From positions 620,001 to 684,000 of the forward strand of contig CAWIFL010000004.1 of NCBI GenBank assembly GCA_963835535.1: a stretch of DNA of 64,000 nucleotides. Reading direction: 5' to 3'. Both the position numbers and the translations under genes were made by a program. The stretch's first letter is position 1. Every line of letters begins with the position of its first letter. This DNA is from Fen-1245 sp963835535 (GTDB taxonomy: Bacteria; Gemmatimonadota; Gemmatimonadetes; Gemmatimonadales; JACORV01). Under the pieces are notes generated by a model, which had not been told where the DNA came from, searched no databases, and saw only the letters and a list, made by a program, of their open reading frames with translations. Below are positions 34,343 to 41,632 of the stretch, piece after piece.

Positions 34343-36555
34343 GGGTTCTCCTCGATGGCTGGACAGCGGGGCTTGGTGCGATCGGCCGGACAGCGCAGCC
34401 GCTCGTAGAAGTCGAGGGTGTGCCGGGGCTGCTCGTATCCGGCCGGCAGCGGGAGGTGGTTGAAGGACTGCCAGTAGTCGACGGAGGCGTCGCGCCACCA
34501 CCGCGCCTCCGCCTCCTGGATCTTCAAGTACGCGCGCACCGAATCGAATCGCTCGGCGTCGATGCGGCCCCCGAGACCGTCCCAGGTTCGCTCCATCCAC
34601 CGGACCGTGGCTATCCCCATCTGGTAGTGGCGCAGCAGCTCCGCCCAGAGGGTGCGACCGGTGGACAGCCGCTGGGTCCACCCGACGTGGTGAAACCAGA
34701 GGAGGAGCTGCAGGGGACACGAGTCGACGGTGGCGTACTCCTGCCGCAGCGGCGGGAAGTACTGGCTGACGGCGTCGCTGCCGGTGCTCGTGCGGTCGAA
34801 ACCCAGCCCGGCGCTGTCGGCGCGGTTGTAGTAGACGGGCATCCAATCGGGGCGCTCGCCGCTGTCCCAGGGTGCGGGGCCGTAGTGGTGTCCGCGCGCC
34901 ATCTGGTGGGCGAGGCCGAGCGGCGTCATGTAGTTCACCACCGCCTCGCGGGAGCCGAGCATCATCGTCTCGACGGGACGCACGACGCGCGGATCGTTCG
35001 AGAGCGTCTCGCGGATCCACTCGTCGGCGATCGCGGCGGCGGAGAGCGTCGGGTCCCACGCGAGGCGGCCGAAGGCGTACCAGTTCGCCTGGTTGAAGAT
35101 CGAACCGCACCAGTTGCTGTCGGACCCCACGTTGGCGACGCCGGCGATGCCGGTGGTCGCGTACCCGAACAGCGAGCCGTCCAGCACGCGGGCGATGGTC
35201 GAGCCGGGGCCCTTGGCGTAGGTGTCGGCGCCGAGCAGCTCCTGCCACATTGTCCCCAGATAGGCGAGGTGCGTGTCCTGGCCGAGGTACTCCTTCGTGA
35301 TCTGCAGCTCGGCCATCAGGGGCGTGTGGGGCATCGCGCCGAACAGCGGGGAGAACGGCTCGCGCGGCTGGAAGTCGAGCGGGCCGTTCTTGACCTGGAC
35401 GAAGACGTTACGGTGGAACCGTCCGTCGAGCGGCGCGAACTCGTCGTAGGCCTGCTTTACCCGGTCACTGCCGGGGACGCTCTGGTACACGAAGGCGCGC
35501 CAGATCACGACGCCGCCGTGCGGCCCGACGGCGTCGGCGAGCAGGTTCGCGCCGTCCGCGTGGGAGCGCCCGTAGTCCTGCGGCCCCGGCTGCCCCTCGG
35601 AGTTCGCCTTGACCAGGAAGCCGCCGAAGTCCGGGATGACGCGATAGATGGAGTCCACCTCCGTGCGCCACCACGCGGCGACCGCCGTGTCGAGCGGGTC
35701 TGCGGTCCTCAGGCCGCCGATCTCGACCGGTGCGCTGAACTTCACCGGGAGGTAGACGCGGATCCCGTAGGGACGGAACACGGCGGCGAGCGCGGCCACC
35801 TTGGCCAGGTACGGCGGGGTCAGGATGCGCGCGTCAGCGTTCACGTTCGTGAGCACCGCCCCGTTGATGCCGATCGAGGCGTCGGCGCGCGCATAGTCGG
35901 TGTAGCGGGGCGAAACGTGGTCCGGGAGGCTGTCCCACTGCCAGATGGACCGGCCGGCGTAGCCGCGCTCGATGGTGCCGTTGAGGTTGTCCCAGTGGTC
36001 GAGCATCCGCAGCTGGATCCTGGGCGCGTCCACCACGTCGACGTCGGCGAGCGGCGCATGCGTCTCGAGCCGGCGCAGCAGGGCGAACGCCCCGTACAGC
36101 ACGCCGACGTCGCGGTTGGCGGCGATCACAATCGCGCGATGCCCGTTCACCCGCGTCGCGCGGAGGACGTAGCCCTCGTCCCCCGCGCGAGCCAGCGCGT
36201 CCGCGAGCGGGAGCGACGCCACCAGCGGCGAGCCGGACGGCGTGCCGATGACAACTGCGCCGTCGCGTGAGACGGTGGGGGCGAGCGCCGGCGTGACGCC
36301 CAGCAGGCCCGTGAGGGCGCGCACGAGCTCGCCGCGCGCCGCGTCCAACGTCGGCGAGCCGCCCTCCACCACCAGCTGCGCGAGGTCCGAGCGGTAGGCA
36401 CGGAGCAGCGACCGGTCGTCGATCCGGTGGTAGCGCAGCCACAGGTCGTAGCCGGATTCGTCGGCGGGACGTGGAGGAGCGGAGCCCAGCAGCGCGCCAC
36501 ACAGCAGCAGTGTGGCGAGGACGGCGGTGCGCCGCATCGTGCCACTCAGTCTCAT
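34339..36555 (-). CDS. GH67 alpha-glucuronidase
   Basis: A 738-residue family 67 enzyme, which removes (4-O-methyl-)glucuronic acid from the non-reducing end of aldouronic acids made by GH10 xylanase. Start ATG 36555 (second choice ATG 36537), with a signal-like hydrophobic stretch 'TAVLATLLLCGALLGSAPP', so probably periplasmic, unusual since many GH67 are intracellular. Landmarks are 'LDHWDNLNGTIERGYAGRSIW', 'DFGGFLVKANSEGQPGPQDYGRSHADGAN', 'AELQITKEYLGQDTH' and 'NVGSDSNWCGS'. The operator-like GTGATAAGGTCA ends 28 bases upstream of the start. It is followed without gap by xylA. Confidence 0.95.
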   Translation of the reverse strand: MRLSGTMRRTAVLATLLLCGALLGSAPPRPADESGYDLWLRYHRIDDRSLLRAYRSDLAQLVVEGGSPTLDAARGELVRALTGLLGVTPALAPTVSRDGAVVIGTPSGSPLVASLPLADALARAGDEGYVLRATRVNGHRAIVIAANRDVGVLYGAFALLRRLETHAPLADVDVVDAPRIQLRMLDHWDNLNGTIERGYAGRSIWQWDSLPDHVSPRYTDYARADASIGINGAVLTNVNADARILTPPYLAKVAALAAVFRPYGIRVYLPVKFSAPVEIGGLRTADPLDTAVAAWWRTEVDSIYRVIPDFGGFLVKANSEGQPGPQDYGRSHADGANLLADAVGPHGGVVIWRAFVYQSVPGSDRVKQAYDEFAPLDGRFHRNVFVQVKNGPLDFQPREPFSPLFGAMPHTPLMAELQITKEYLGQDTHLAYLGTMWQELLGADTYAKGPGSTIARVLDGSLFGYATTGIAGVANVGSDSNWCGSIFNQANWYAFGRLAWDPTLSAAAIADEWIRETLSNDPRVVRPVETMMLGSREAVVNYMTPLGLAHQMARGHHYGPAPWDSGERPDWMPVYYNRADSAGLGFDRTSTGSDAVSQYFPPLRQEYATVDSCPLQLLLWFHHVGWTQRLSTGRTLWAELLRHYQMGIATVRWMERTWDGLGGRIDAERFDSVRAYLKIQEAEARWWRDASVDYWQSFNHLPLPAGYEQPRHTLDFYERLRCPADRTKPRCPAIEENP

Positions 36556-36582
36556 GCGCGGGTCCCGGCGAGAGTCATCAAC

Positions 36583-36594
36583 TGACCTTATCAC
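36583..36594 (-). promoter_or_regulatory. Operator-like site GTGATAAGGTCA upstream of GH67-xylA
   Basis: Minus-strand GTGATAAGGTCA matches the susC palindrome half (GTGATAAGATCA) at 11 of 12 positions. It lies in the 75-base gap between the transporter stop and the GH67 start. A TTGACA (36629-36634) resembling the susC -35 lies upstream, overlapping the transporter stop, but the -10 is unclear. It suggests that GH67 and xylA have their own regulated promoter besides read-through. Confidence 0.5.
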
Positions 36595-36630
36595 GTGCCG
36601 CGGCCAAGGTTGCTCGCCGGTTCCGGGCTG

Positions 36631-37911
36631 TCAAGCAGACGCGAGCCGGGCGGGCTCGAGGCGCGGCACCAGGAGATGAATGACGGCCAGCGCCGTGACA
36701 TAGAGGAAGCCGAGCACGGCGAAGACGGGGACGTAGTTGCCGTGCGTCATCTGCAGGATGTCCCCGGTGGCGCGCTGGAAGAAGAACGAGGCGGTCATGC
36801 TGCCGAACAAGCCGATGCCCATGACCGAGGCCACGGCTTGCGTCGGATACATGTCGCTCGGAAGGGTCTGCAGGTTGGTGGACCACCACTGGTGGGCGGT
36901 CGCCGCGACGCTCACGATGGCGACGGCGATCCAGAGGCTCCCGGCCCTCGGAGCCAGGATCGTCGGGACGATCGCCAGCGCGGCCGCGAGCATGGTGAGC
37001 TTGCGGGCCCGGTTGACGGACCAGCCGCGCTGGATCAGCGCGCCGGAGGCCCAACCGCCGGCGATCGAGCCCGCGCTCGCGAACGTGTAGATGACGACGA
37101 GCGGCAGGGGCAGGCCGGCCAGCTTCACTCCGAACTTCGCGTCGAGGAATTTCGGGAGCCAGTAGATGTAGAAGAACCAGACCGGGTCGGTCAGGATCTT
37201 GCCGACGAGGAACGCCAGCGTCTGGCGGCGCAGCCACAGGCCGCCCCAGGGCATCGGGGTGGTCGATTCCGCCGGGTCGCTTCGGATGTAGGCCAGCTCC
37301 TCCGGCCTGAGGCGCCGCTGCCGCTCCGGGTCGCGGTAGACAAGGAGCCAGCAGGCAAGCCAGAGCAGATCGAGGGTGCCCGTGGCGACGAAGGCCCACC
37401 GCCAGCCCAGCGCCAGCGTGACCCACGGGACAAACAGCGCGGCGAACACGACCGCGACGTTGGGGCCTGCGTTGAAGATCCCGAACGCGAGCGCCCGCTC
37501 CTTCTTCGGGAACCACTCGGCGATCGCTTTCGCGGCGGCGGGGAAGTTGGCCGATTCGCCGATGCCGAGGACCGCGCGCGCCACCGAGAACCCGGTGACC
37601 GTACGCACGAAGGCGTGGGCGATGGCCGCGAGGCTCCAGGTCGAGACGGCGATGGTCAGGCCCCGCCGCACGCCGATCCGGTCCAGGAGGCGGCCCATGA
37701 ACACGGCGCCGAAACCGTAGAAGATGCTCCACCACGAGATGATCACGCCGTAGTCCGCTTCGCTCCAGTGCAGCTCCCTGGTCAGCGTCGGCGCGAGGAG
37801 GCCGATGACCTGGCGGTCCACGTAGTTGACCGTCGCGGCGCCGAACAGCAGCGCGGCGATCGTCCAGCGGTACCCGCCGATGCGGGTGCCTGTCGGTTCT
37901 GCAGGCGTCAT
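36631..37911 (-). CDS. ExuT-like MFS transporter (hexuronate or aldouronate)
   Basis: A 426-residue, 12-helix major facilitator of the anion:cation symporter type that includes the hexuronate transporter ExuT. Signs are 'YVDRQVIGLLAPTL', 'DRIGVRRGLTIAVSTWSLAAIAHAF', 'IGESANFPAAAKAIAEWFPKKERALA' and 'FNAGPNVA'. In front of GH67, the likely cargo is glucuronic acid, 4-O-methylglucuronic acid or a sugar acid. The ATG overlaps the stop of the upstream dehydrogenase as ATGA. A close relative is encoded at 56138-57394. Confidence 0.9.
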   Translation of the reverse strand: MTPAEPTGTRIGGYRWTIAALLFGAATVNYVDRQVIGLLAPTLTRELHWSEADYGVIISWWSIFYGFGAVFMGRLLDRIGVRRGLTIAVSTWSLAAIAHAFVRTVTGFSVARAVLGIGESANFPAAAKAIAEWFPKKERALAFGIFNAGPNVAVVFAALFVPWVTLALGWRWAFVATGTLDLLWLACWLLVYRDPERQRRLRPEELAYIRSDPAESTTPMPWGGLWLRRQTLAFLVGKILTDPVWFFYIYWLPKFLDAKFGVKLAGLPLPLVVIYTFASAGSIAGGWASGALIQRGWSVNRARKLTMLAAALAIVPTILAPRAGSLWIAVAIVSVAATAHQWWSTNLQTLPSDMYPTQAVASVMGIGLFGSMTASFFFQRATGDILQMTHGNYVPVFAVLGFLYVTALAVIHLLVPRLEPARLASA

Positions 37912-38930
37912 GGTCGCTCCCAGCGGCCGGACTCGGCCGACCGGAACAGTGCGTCCAGCACCGCCATGTTGGCGATGGCGTCCTCCAGGGGCACGGGCAC
38001 GGAGCCTCGTCCACGCACCGCCTCCGAGAAGCGGTCGCCCTGGAGAGTGAACTGGTTCACGGGATCGAACGTGATCGTCTCGACGCCGGCGCCCCGGAGG
38101 TCGCGGCCGTCGTCCACGAAGATGCGGGCACGGTGGTCGGGCGGCGGGTTGAAGGGGATCTCGACTTCGATCCGGCCCGTGGTGCCGAGGACCTGCATGC
38201 GCTGGTGGTGCGCGGCCTGGCCCGCGACCGTGAAGCTCGCCTGCCCCGCGGGGAAGCGCAGGAGAGCGGAGACCAGCCGGTCCACCTTGAACTCCGGGTC
38301 GCGTTCGAGGGTCGCGGCGACCCCGGTCGGCTCGGCGTCGAAGAGCCAGCGCGACAGCGTGACCGGGTAGCACCCGATGTCGAGCAGGACGCCGCCGCCC
38401 CACTCCACCTTGCTGCGCACGTCGTTCGGGTCACGGCGGTAGTAGCTGAAGTGTCCGTGGACGTGCCGCAGCTCGCCGATGCGCCCCGCGGCGACCAGCT
38501 CCCGGACCCGGAGCCACTGCGGGTGAGTCCGCACCATGAACGCTTCGCCGACCAGCACGCCGGTGCGGTCGCGCGCGGCCAGCAGCTCGCGCGCTTCGGC
38601 CGCCGTGCGCGCGATCGGCTTCTCGCACAGGACGTGCTTGTGCGCCGCCGCCGCGCGGATGGACCAGGGCACGTGCAGATGGTTGGGGAGCGGGATGTAC
38701 ACCGCTTCGACGTCCGGGTCGGCGAGGAGCGCCTCGTACGAGCCGTGGGCCCGCGGGATGCCGAGCGCGCGCGCCGCGGCCTCCGCCTTCGCCGGATCGC
38801 GCGACGCGATCGCGACGATCCGCGAGAGCCGGCCCCGCTGCATGGCGGGGATCACCTGCTTGACCGCGATGTCCGCGGCGCCGAGCACGCCCCAGCGCAC
38901 GGGCGCGCCGTCCGCGCCGCTCGGCGTCAT
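37908..38930 (-). CDS. Gfo/Idh/MocA-family NAD(P)-dependent dehydrogenase, possible D-xylose dehydrogenase
   Basis: A 340-residue oxidoreductase. The Rossmann domain starts 'RWGVLGAADIAVKQVIPAM' and holds the family motif 'VLCEKPIARTAAEARELL' (catalytic Lys of EKP). The C-terminal substrate domain follows: 'EWGGGVLLDIGCYPVTLSRWLF', 'VEIPFNPPPDHRARIFVDDG'. The pattern 'YIPLPNHLHVPWSIRA' and 'GEAFMVRTHPQW' resembles members known as NADP-linked D-xylose 1-dehydrogenases that make xylonolactone. Together with the xylonate dehydratase and downstream enzymes, this would supply the first step of the Weimberg pathway. The specificity is inference. Start ATG 38930; an in-frame GTG ten codons upstream is less likely. 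An operator-like site lies 33 bases upstream. Confidence 0.8.
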   Translation of the reverse strand: MTPSGADGAPVRWGVLGAADIAVKQVIPAMQRGRLSRIVAIASRDPAKAEAAARALGIPRAHGSYEALLADPDVEAVYIPLPNHLHVPWSIRAAAAHKHVLCEKPIARTAAEARELLAARDRTGVLVGEAFMVRTHPQWLRVRELVAAGRIGELRHVHGHFSYYRRDPNDVRSKVEWGGGVLLDIGCYPVTLSRWLFDAEPTGVAATLERDPEFKVDRLVSALLRFPAGQASFTVAGQAAHHQRMQVLGTTGRIEVEIPFNPPPDHRARIFVDDGRDLRGAGVETITFDPVNQFTLQGDRFSEAVRGRGSVPVPLEDAIANMAVLDALFRSAESGRWERP

Positions 38931-38962
38931 CGCGTGCCTGTGATCGGGGTCCCGCGCCACGC

Positions 38963-38976
38963 GGTCATCTTATCAC
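38963..38976 (-). promoter_or_regulatory. Operator-like site GTGATAAGATGACC upstream of the Gfo/Idh dehydrogenase
   Basis: Minus-strand GTGATAAGATGACC differs from the susC operator at one position out of 14 (G for C). It lies 33 bases before the dehydrogenase start, in the short gap after aguA. No clear -35/-10 pair is seen around it. It marks the start of the Gfo/Idh-transporter-GH67-xylA transcription block. Confidence 0.55.
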
Positions 38977-39007
38977 TCCCGCGCGCGCGGCACGAGGGCG
39001 AGCCGGG

Positions 39008-40078
39008 CTAGACCAGCGGCTCCTGCTGAGTGCTGCAGTGGATGGTGCCGAGGCCGAGGACGAAATCGGTGGAGTGGATGCCGACCACCGTCCGTCTGGG
39101 GAACAGCTCGGCGAGGATGCCAAGGGCCGCGCGGTCCGCGGGATCGTTGAACGTCGGCACGAGGACCGCGCCGGTGCCGATGTAGAAGTTGGCGTAGCTC
39201 GCCGGCAGGCGTTCCCCGTCGAAGATGACCGGCCGGGGCATCGGGAGCCGCACGACCTCGAGGCGGCGGCCTCGCGCGTCCCGCGCGCCGCTCAACCGCT
39301 CGCGGGCCTCGCGGAGCGGGCGATAGTTGGGATCGGCGCGGTTCTTCTCCTCGGCGAGCGCCACCGCGCCCGGCGCGACGAAGCGCGCGAAGTCGTCCAC
39401 GTGGCCCCCCGTGTCGTCGCCGGCGATCCCGTTCCCCAGCCAGATCACGCGCTCCGCGCCCAGGTAGTCCCGGAGCGCGGCCTCCGTCCCCGCCTTGCCG
39501 AGGGCGCGGTTGCGCGCCTGGCGGCCGGTGAGCAGGCACTGCTCGGTCGCGAGCAGCGTGCCCTGGCCGTCCACGTCTATCGCGCCTCCCTCGAGCACGA
39601 GCCGCCGCCCCGCCACCACGGGAAAGAAGATCGGCACACCGAGGCGCCGGGCGACGCGGCGGCCCGCCGCCTCATCCGCCGCGTGGTTGGGATAGCGCGC
39701 CCAGCCGTCGAAGCGCCACTTGACCGCCGCCAGCTCGCGCCGGGCACCGCGGCGGCGCACGACGCCGAGCGGGAGAAAGTCGCGGGTCCACGAGCGGTTG
39801 GTCGCGGCAGTGACGAAGTCCACGCGCTCGAGCGACACGCCGGAGCGGGAAAGCGCGCTCGCGGCGTGGGCACGCTCGCGCCGGTTGCGCACGATGAGCC
39901 GGACGCGCTCGGCCTCCTGGAGGTGTCGCGCGATCTCGACGATCACCCAGGGTACGGCCTCGAACTTCCCCGGCCAATCGGTGGGCTCGTGCGGCCACGC
40001 GAGCCACGTGGCGGCGTGCGGCTCCCACTCGGCGGGCATGCGGTAGCCCAGGCCGAAGGGCAGGGGGCGCGGCGGCAT
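39008..40078 (-). CDS. aguA: Agmatine deiminase
   Basis: A 356-residue guanidino-modifying enzyme converting agmatine to N-carbamoylputrescine. Family motifs are 'MPAEWEPHAATWLAWPH', 'SWTRDFLPLGVV', 'LEGGAIDVDGQGTLLATEQCLL', 'GDDTGGHVDDFARFV' and the nucleophilic cysteine C348 in 'GTIHCSTQQEP'. The start overlaps the aguB stop by one base (TGATG), so the two are strictly coupled. Together they form the plant/bacterial agmatine route to putrescine. No arginine decarboxylase is in the window. Confidence 0.95.
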   Translation of the reverse strand: MPPRPLPFGLGYRMPAEWEPHAATWLAWPHEPTDWPGKFEAVPWVIVEIARHLQEAERVRLIVRNRRERAHAASALSRSGVSLERVDFVTAATNRSWTRDFLPLGVVRRRGARRELAAVKWRFDGWARYPNHAADEAAGRRVARRLGVPIFFPVVAGRRLVLEGGAIDVDGQGTLLATEQCLLTGRQARNRALGKAGTEAALRDYLGAERVIWLGNGIAGDDTGGHVDDFARFVAPGAVALAEEKNRADPNYRPLREARERLSGARDARGRRLEVVRLPMPRPVIFDGERLPASYANFYIGTGAVLVPTFNDPADRAALGILAELFPRRTVVGIHSTDFVLGLGTIHCSTQQEPLV

Positions 40079-40968
40079 CAGGGTGAGGCGCGGCCGCCGA
40101 AGCGGGTCGCGATGCCGCCGTAGGCGTCGATCCGGCGGTCGCGGAGGAAGGGCCAGTTGCGGCGCACATCCTCCAGGCGCGAGAGATCGAGCGGCACCAC
40201 CAGGGTCTCCTCGCCCTCGCCCGCCTCGGCGAGCACGACGCCGAACGGGTCGGCGACGAACGAATGGCCCCAGAAGTCGAGCCCGCCGTCCGCCGGCCCC
40301 TCGTGCCCGACGCGGTTGACAGCGGCGACGAACACGCCGTTGGCGATGGCGTGCGAGCGCTGGATCGTCTGCCACGCGGCGAGCTGCTCGGCCCCGAACC
40401 GCGCCTTCTCCTTCGGGTGCCACGCGATCGCGGTCGGATAGCAGAGGATCTGCGCGCCCTGGAGCGCGGTGACCCGCGCCGCCTCCGGGTACCACTGGTC
40501 CCAGCAGATCAGCGGGCCGAGCGTCGCGAACGGCGTGGGCACCGTGACGAAGCCCAGGTCGCCGGGCGTGAAGTAGTACTTCTCGTAGAACAGCGGGTCG
40601 TCCGGGATGTGCATCTTGCGGTACATCCCGAGCGCAGCACCGTCCGGGCCGTACACGACGAGGCTGTTGTGGTAGATGCCCGCGGCGCGCCGCTCGAACA
40701 GCGGGGTCACGACCGCGACGTGGTGCTCCTTCGCCGCGGCCGCGATCGCCTCGCTGGTTGGCCCGGGCACCGGCTCGGCCAGCTCGAACAGGTCGGGATC
40801 CTGAACTTGGCAGAAGTACGGAGAGGCGAAAAGCTCGGGGAGGACGACGACCTGGGCCCCGCGCCCGGCGGCGTCCGCGATGGCCGCGCGGGCTTTCGCG
40901 ACGTTGGAGGCCTTGTCCCGGCGCATCGCCATCTGGACCAGGCCGAGCGTGACACTGTGCGGCGGCAT
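40078..40968 (-). CDS. aguB: N-carbamoylputrescine amidase
   Basis: A 296-residue nitrilase-superfamily enzyme that releases CO2 and ammonia from N-carbamoylputrescine to give putrescine. The catalytic triad is E45 ('VVLPELFASPYF'), K118 ('YRKMHIPDDP') and C155 ('GPLICWDQWYPE'). 'GFVTVPTPFATLG' and 'RRNWPFLRDRRIDAYGGI' are specific to this family. A TAGCTT hexamer (40975-40980) lies 6 bases before the ATG, again implying a leaderless start. It precedes aguA in a two-gene operon. Confidence 0.95.
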   Translation of the reverse strand: MPPHSVTLGLVQMAMRRDKASNVAKARAAIADAAGRGAQVVVLPELFASPYFCQVQDPDLFELAEPVPGPTSEAIAAAAKEHHVAVVTPLFERRAAGIYHNSLVVYGPDGAALGMYRKMHIPDDPLFYEKYYFTPGDLGFVTVPTPFATLGPLICWDQWYPEAARVTALQGAQILCYPTAIAWHPKEKARFGAEQLAAWQTIQRSHAIANGVFVAAVNRVGHEGPADGGLDFWGHSFVADPFGVVLAEAGEGEETLVVPLDLSRLEDVRRNWPFLRDRRIDAYGGIATRFGGRASP

Positions 40969-40974
40969 GCGCCG

Positions 40975-40980
40975 AAGCTA
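40975..40980 (-). promoter_or_regulatory. -10-like TAGCTT of the aguB-aguA operon
   Basis: Identical to the dnaE -10 hexamer (TAGCTT) and placed 6 bases before the start codon. The -35 region 17 bases upstream (TAGTCC) is a poor match, so this is a weak prediction taken alone. Confidence 0.3.
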
Positions 40981-41023
40981 GCGGGGGCGCGGGGCGGGGA
41001 CTAGGGTAGCGCGGGGGCAAGAA

Positions 41024-41061
41024 GAGGGGCCGGCCCCGCCCGTGCGGCGGGCCGGCCCCTC
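41024..41061 (-). terminator. Strong GC hairpin terminator after the small lipoprotein gene
   Basis: GAGGGGCCGGCCC and GGGCCGGCCCCTC form a 13-bp perfect stem that extends to about 16 bp with one bulge around a CGTGC-type loop. On the minus strand it is followed by TTCTTGCC, a short T-rich tract. It lies 53 bases downstream of the lipoprotein stop and separates that gene from the aguB-aguA operon. Confidence 0.7.
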
Positions 41062-41114
41062 TCACGATCGTCTTCTACTGCGTCACACGCGTCAGGCTAC
41101 CAGCCACTCGGCTC

Positions 41115-41555
41115 CTACGGCACCTGATGCGGGATGGCGAGCGTGAACTTCGTCGCGGGCGCCGTGGTGGCCGTGACGCTGTCACCGGTGATGTTGCCCG
41201 TGGCCGTCATGATGATCACCGTGAGCTGCGCGGTGCCGGCCGCCGTCCCCGAGCCGTACATCGTCGCCTGAACCGTCGACCCGTTCGGCACCGTCAGCTC
41301 GGTGGAGTAGATCCCCAGAGCGCTGAGCGCCGGGGTCGTCACCTTGACGAGGCTCGAATCCGCGTTGCACGTCGTCTTGCACTTCCCCGTACCCGGGCTG
41401 TACAAAATCGAGTCGATCGTTGCGACGCCGAGGAGATTCGCGCGGTACGTGATGTAGTAACTGCCGACGCTGGTCGAGACTTCGCATCCGGCCACGGCGA
41501 GCGCGAGGCCCAGTGCGACTACGCCCGCGAGCAGCGGTAGACGATGGTGCCGCAT
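41115..41555 (-). CDS. Small lipoprotein of unknown function
   Basis: A 146-residue lipoprotein. ATG 41555 has a good ribosome site (GGAGGG) 8 bases upstream. The signal 'LPLLAGVVALGLALAVAGC' ends in lipobox VAGC (Cys24). The mature part is beta-rich and polar with a cysteine pair in 'GKCKTTCNADSS', probably a disulfide, and alternating hydrophobic strands typical of a small Ig-like or Calx-beta-like sandwich. I do not recognise the family. It ends at a strong terminator, so it is a single-gene unit. The GTGATAAGATGATA operator-like site lies 42 bases upstream of the start, which ties it to the xylan regulon. Confidence 0.7.
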   Translation of the reverse strand: MRHHRLPLLAGVVALGLALAVAGCEVSTSVGSYYITYRANLLGVATIDSILYSPGTGKCKTTCNADSSLVKVTTPALSALGIYSTELTVPNGSTVQATMYGSGTAAGTAQLTVIIMTATGNITGDSVTATTAPATKFTLAIPHQVP

Positions 41556-41572
41556 GTGACGCCCTCCATCAG

Positions 41573-41599
41573 TTGAACGGCCGGTGCAATTCATACTAT
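41573..41599 (+). promoter_or_regulatory. Putative promoter of the GntP-family permease
   Basis: TTGAAC (41573-41578) and TACTAT (41594-41599) lie 15 bases apart on the plus strand, 33 bases before the permease ATG. The operator-like site begins inside the -10 hexamer and runs to about +6. The permease start has no Shine-Dalgarno. Confidence 0.4.
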
Positions 41600-41611
41600 C
41601 ATCTTATCACC
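41597..41611. promoter_or_regulatory. Operator-like site GGTGATAAGATGATA between lipoprotein and permease genes
   Basis: Read on the minus strand, GGTGATAAGATGATA matches the susC operator exactly over its first 11 bases. It is centred between the divergent lipoprotein (start 41555) and permease (start 41633) genes and overlaps the predicted permease -10, so one bound protein could control both. Confidence 0.55.
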
Positions 41612-41632
41612 GTGTCCACCCCCCCTTAGCCG

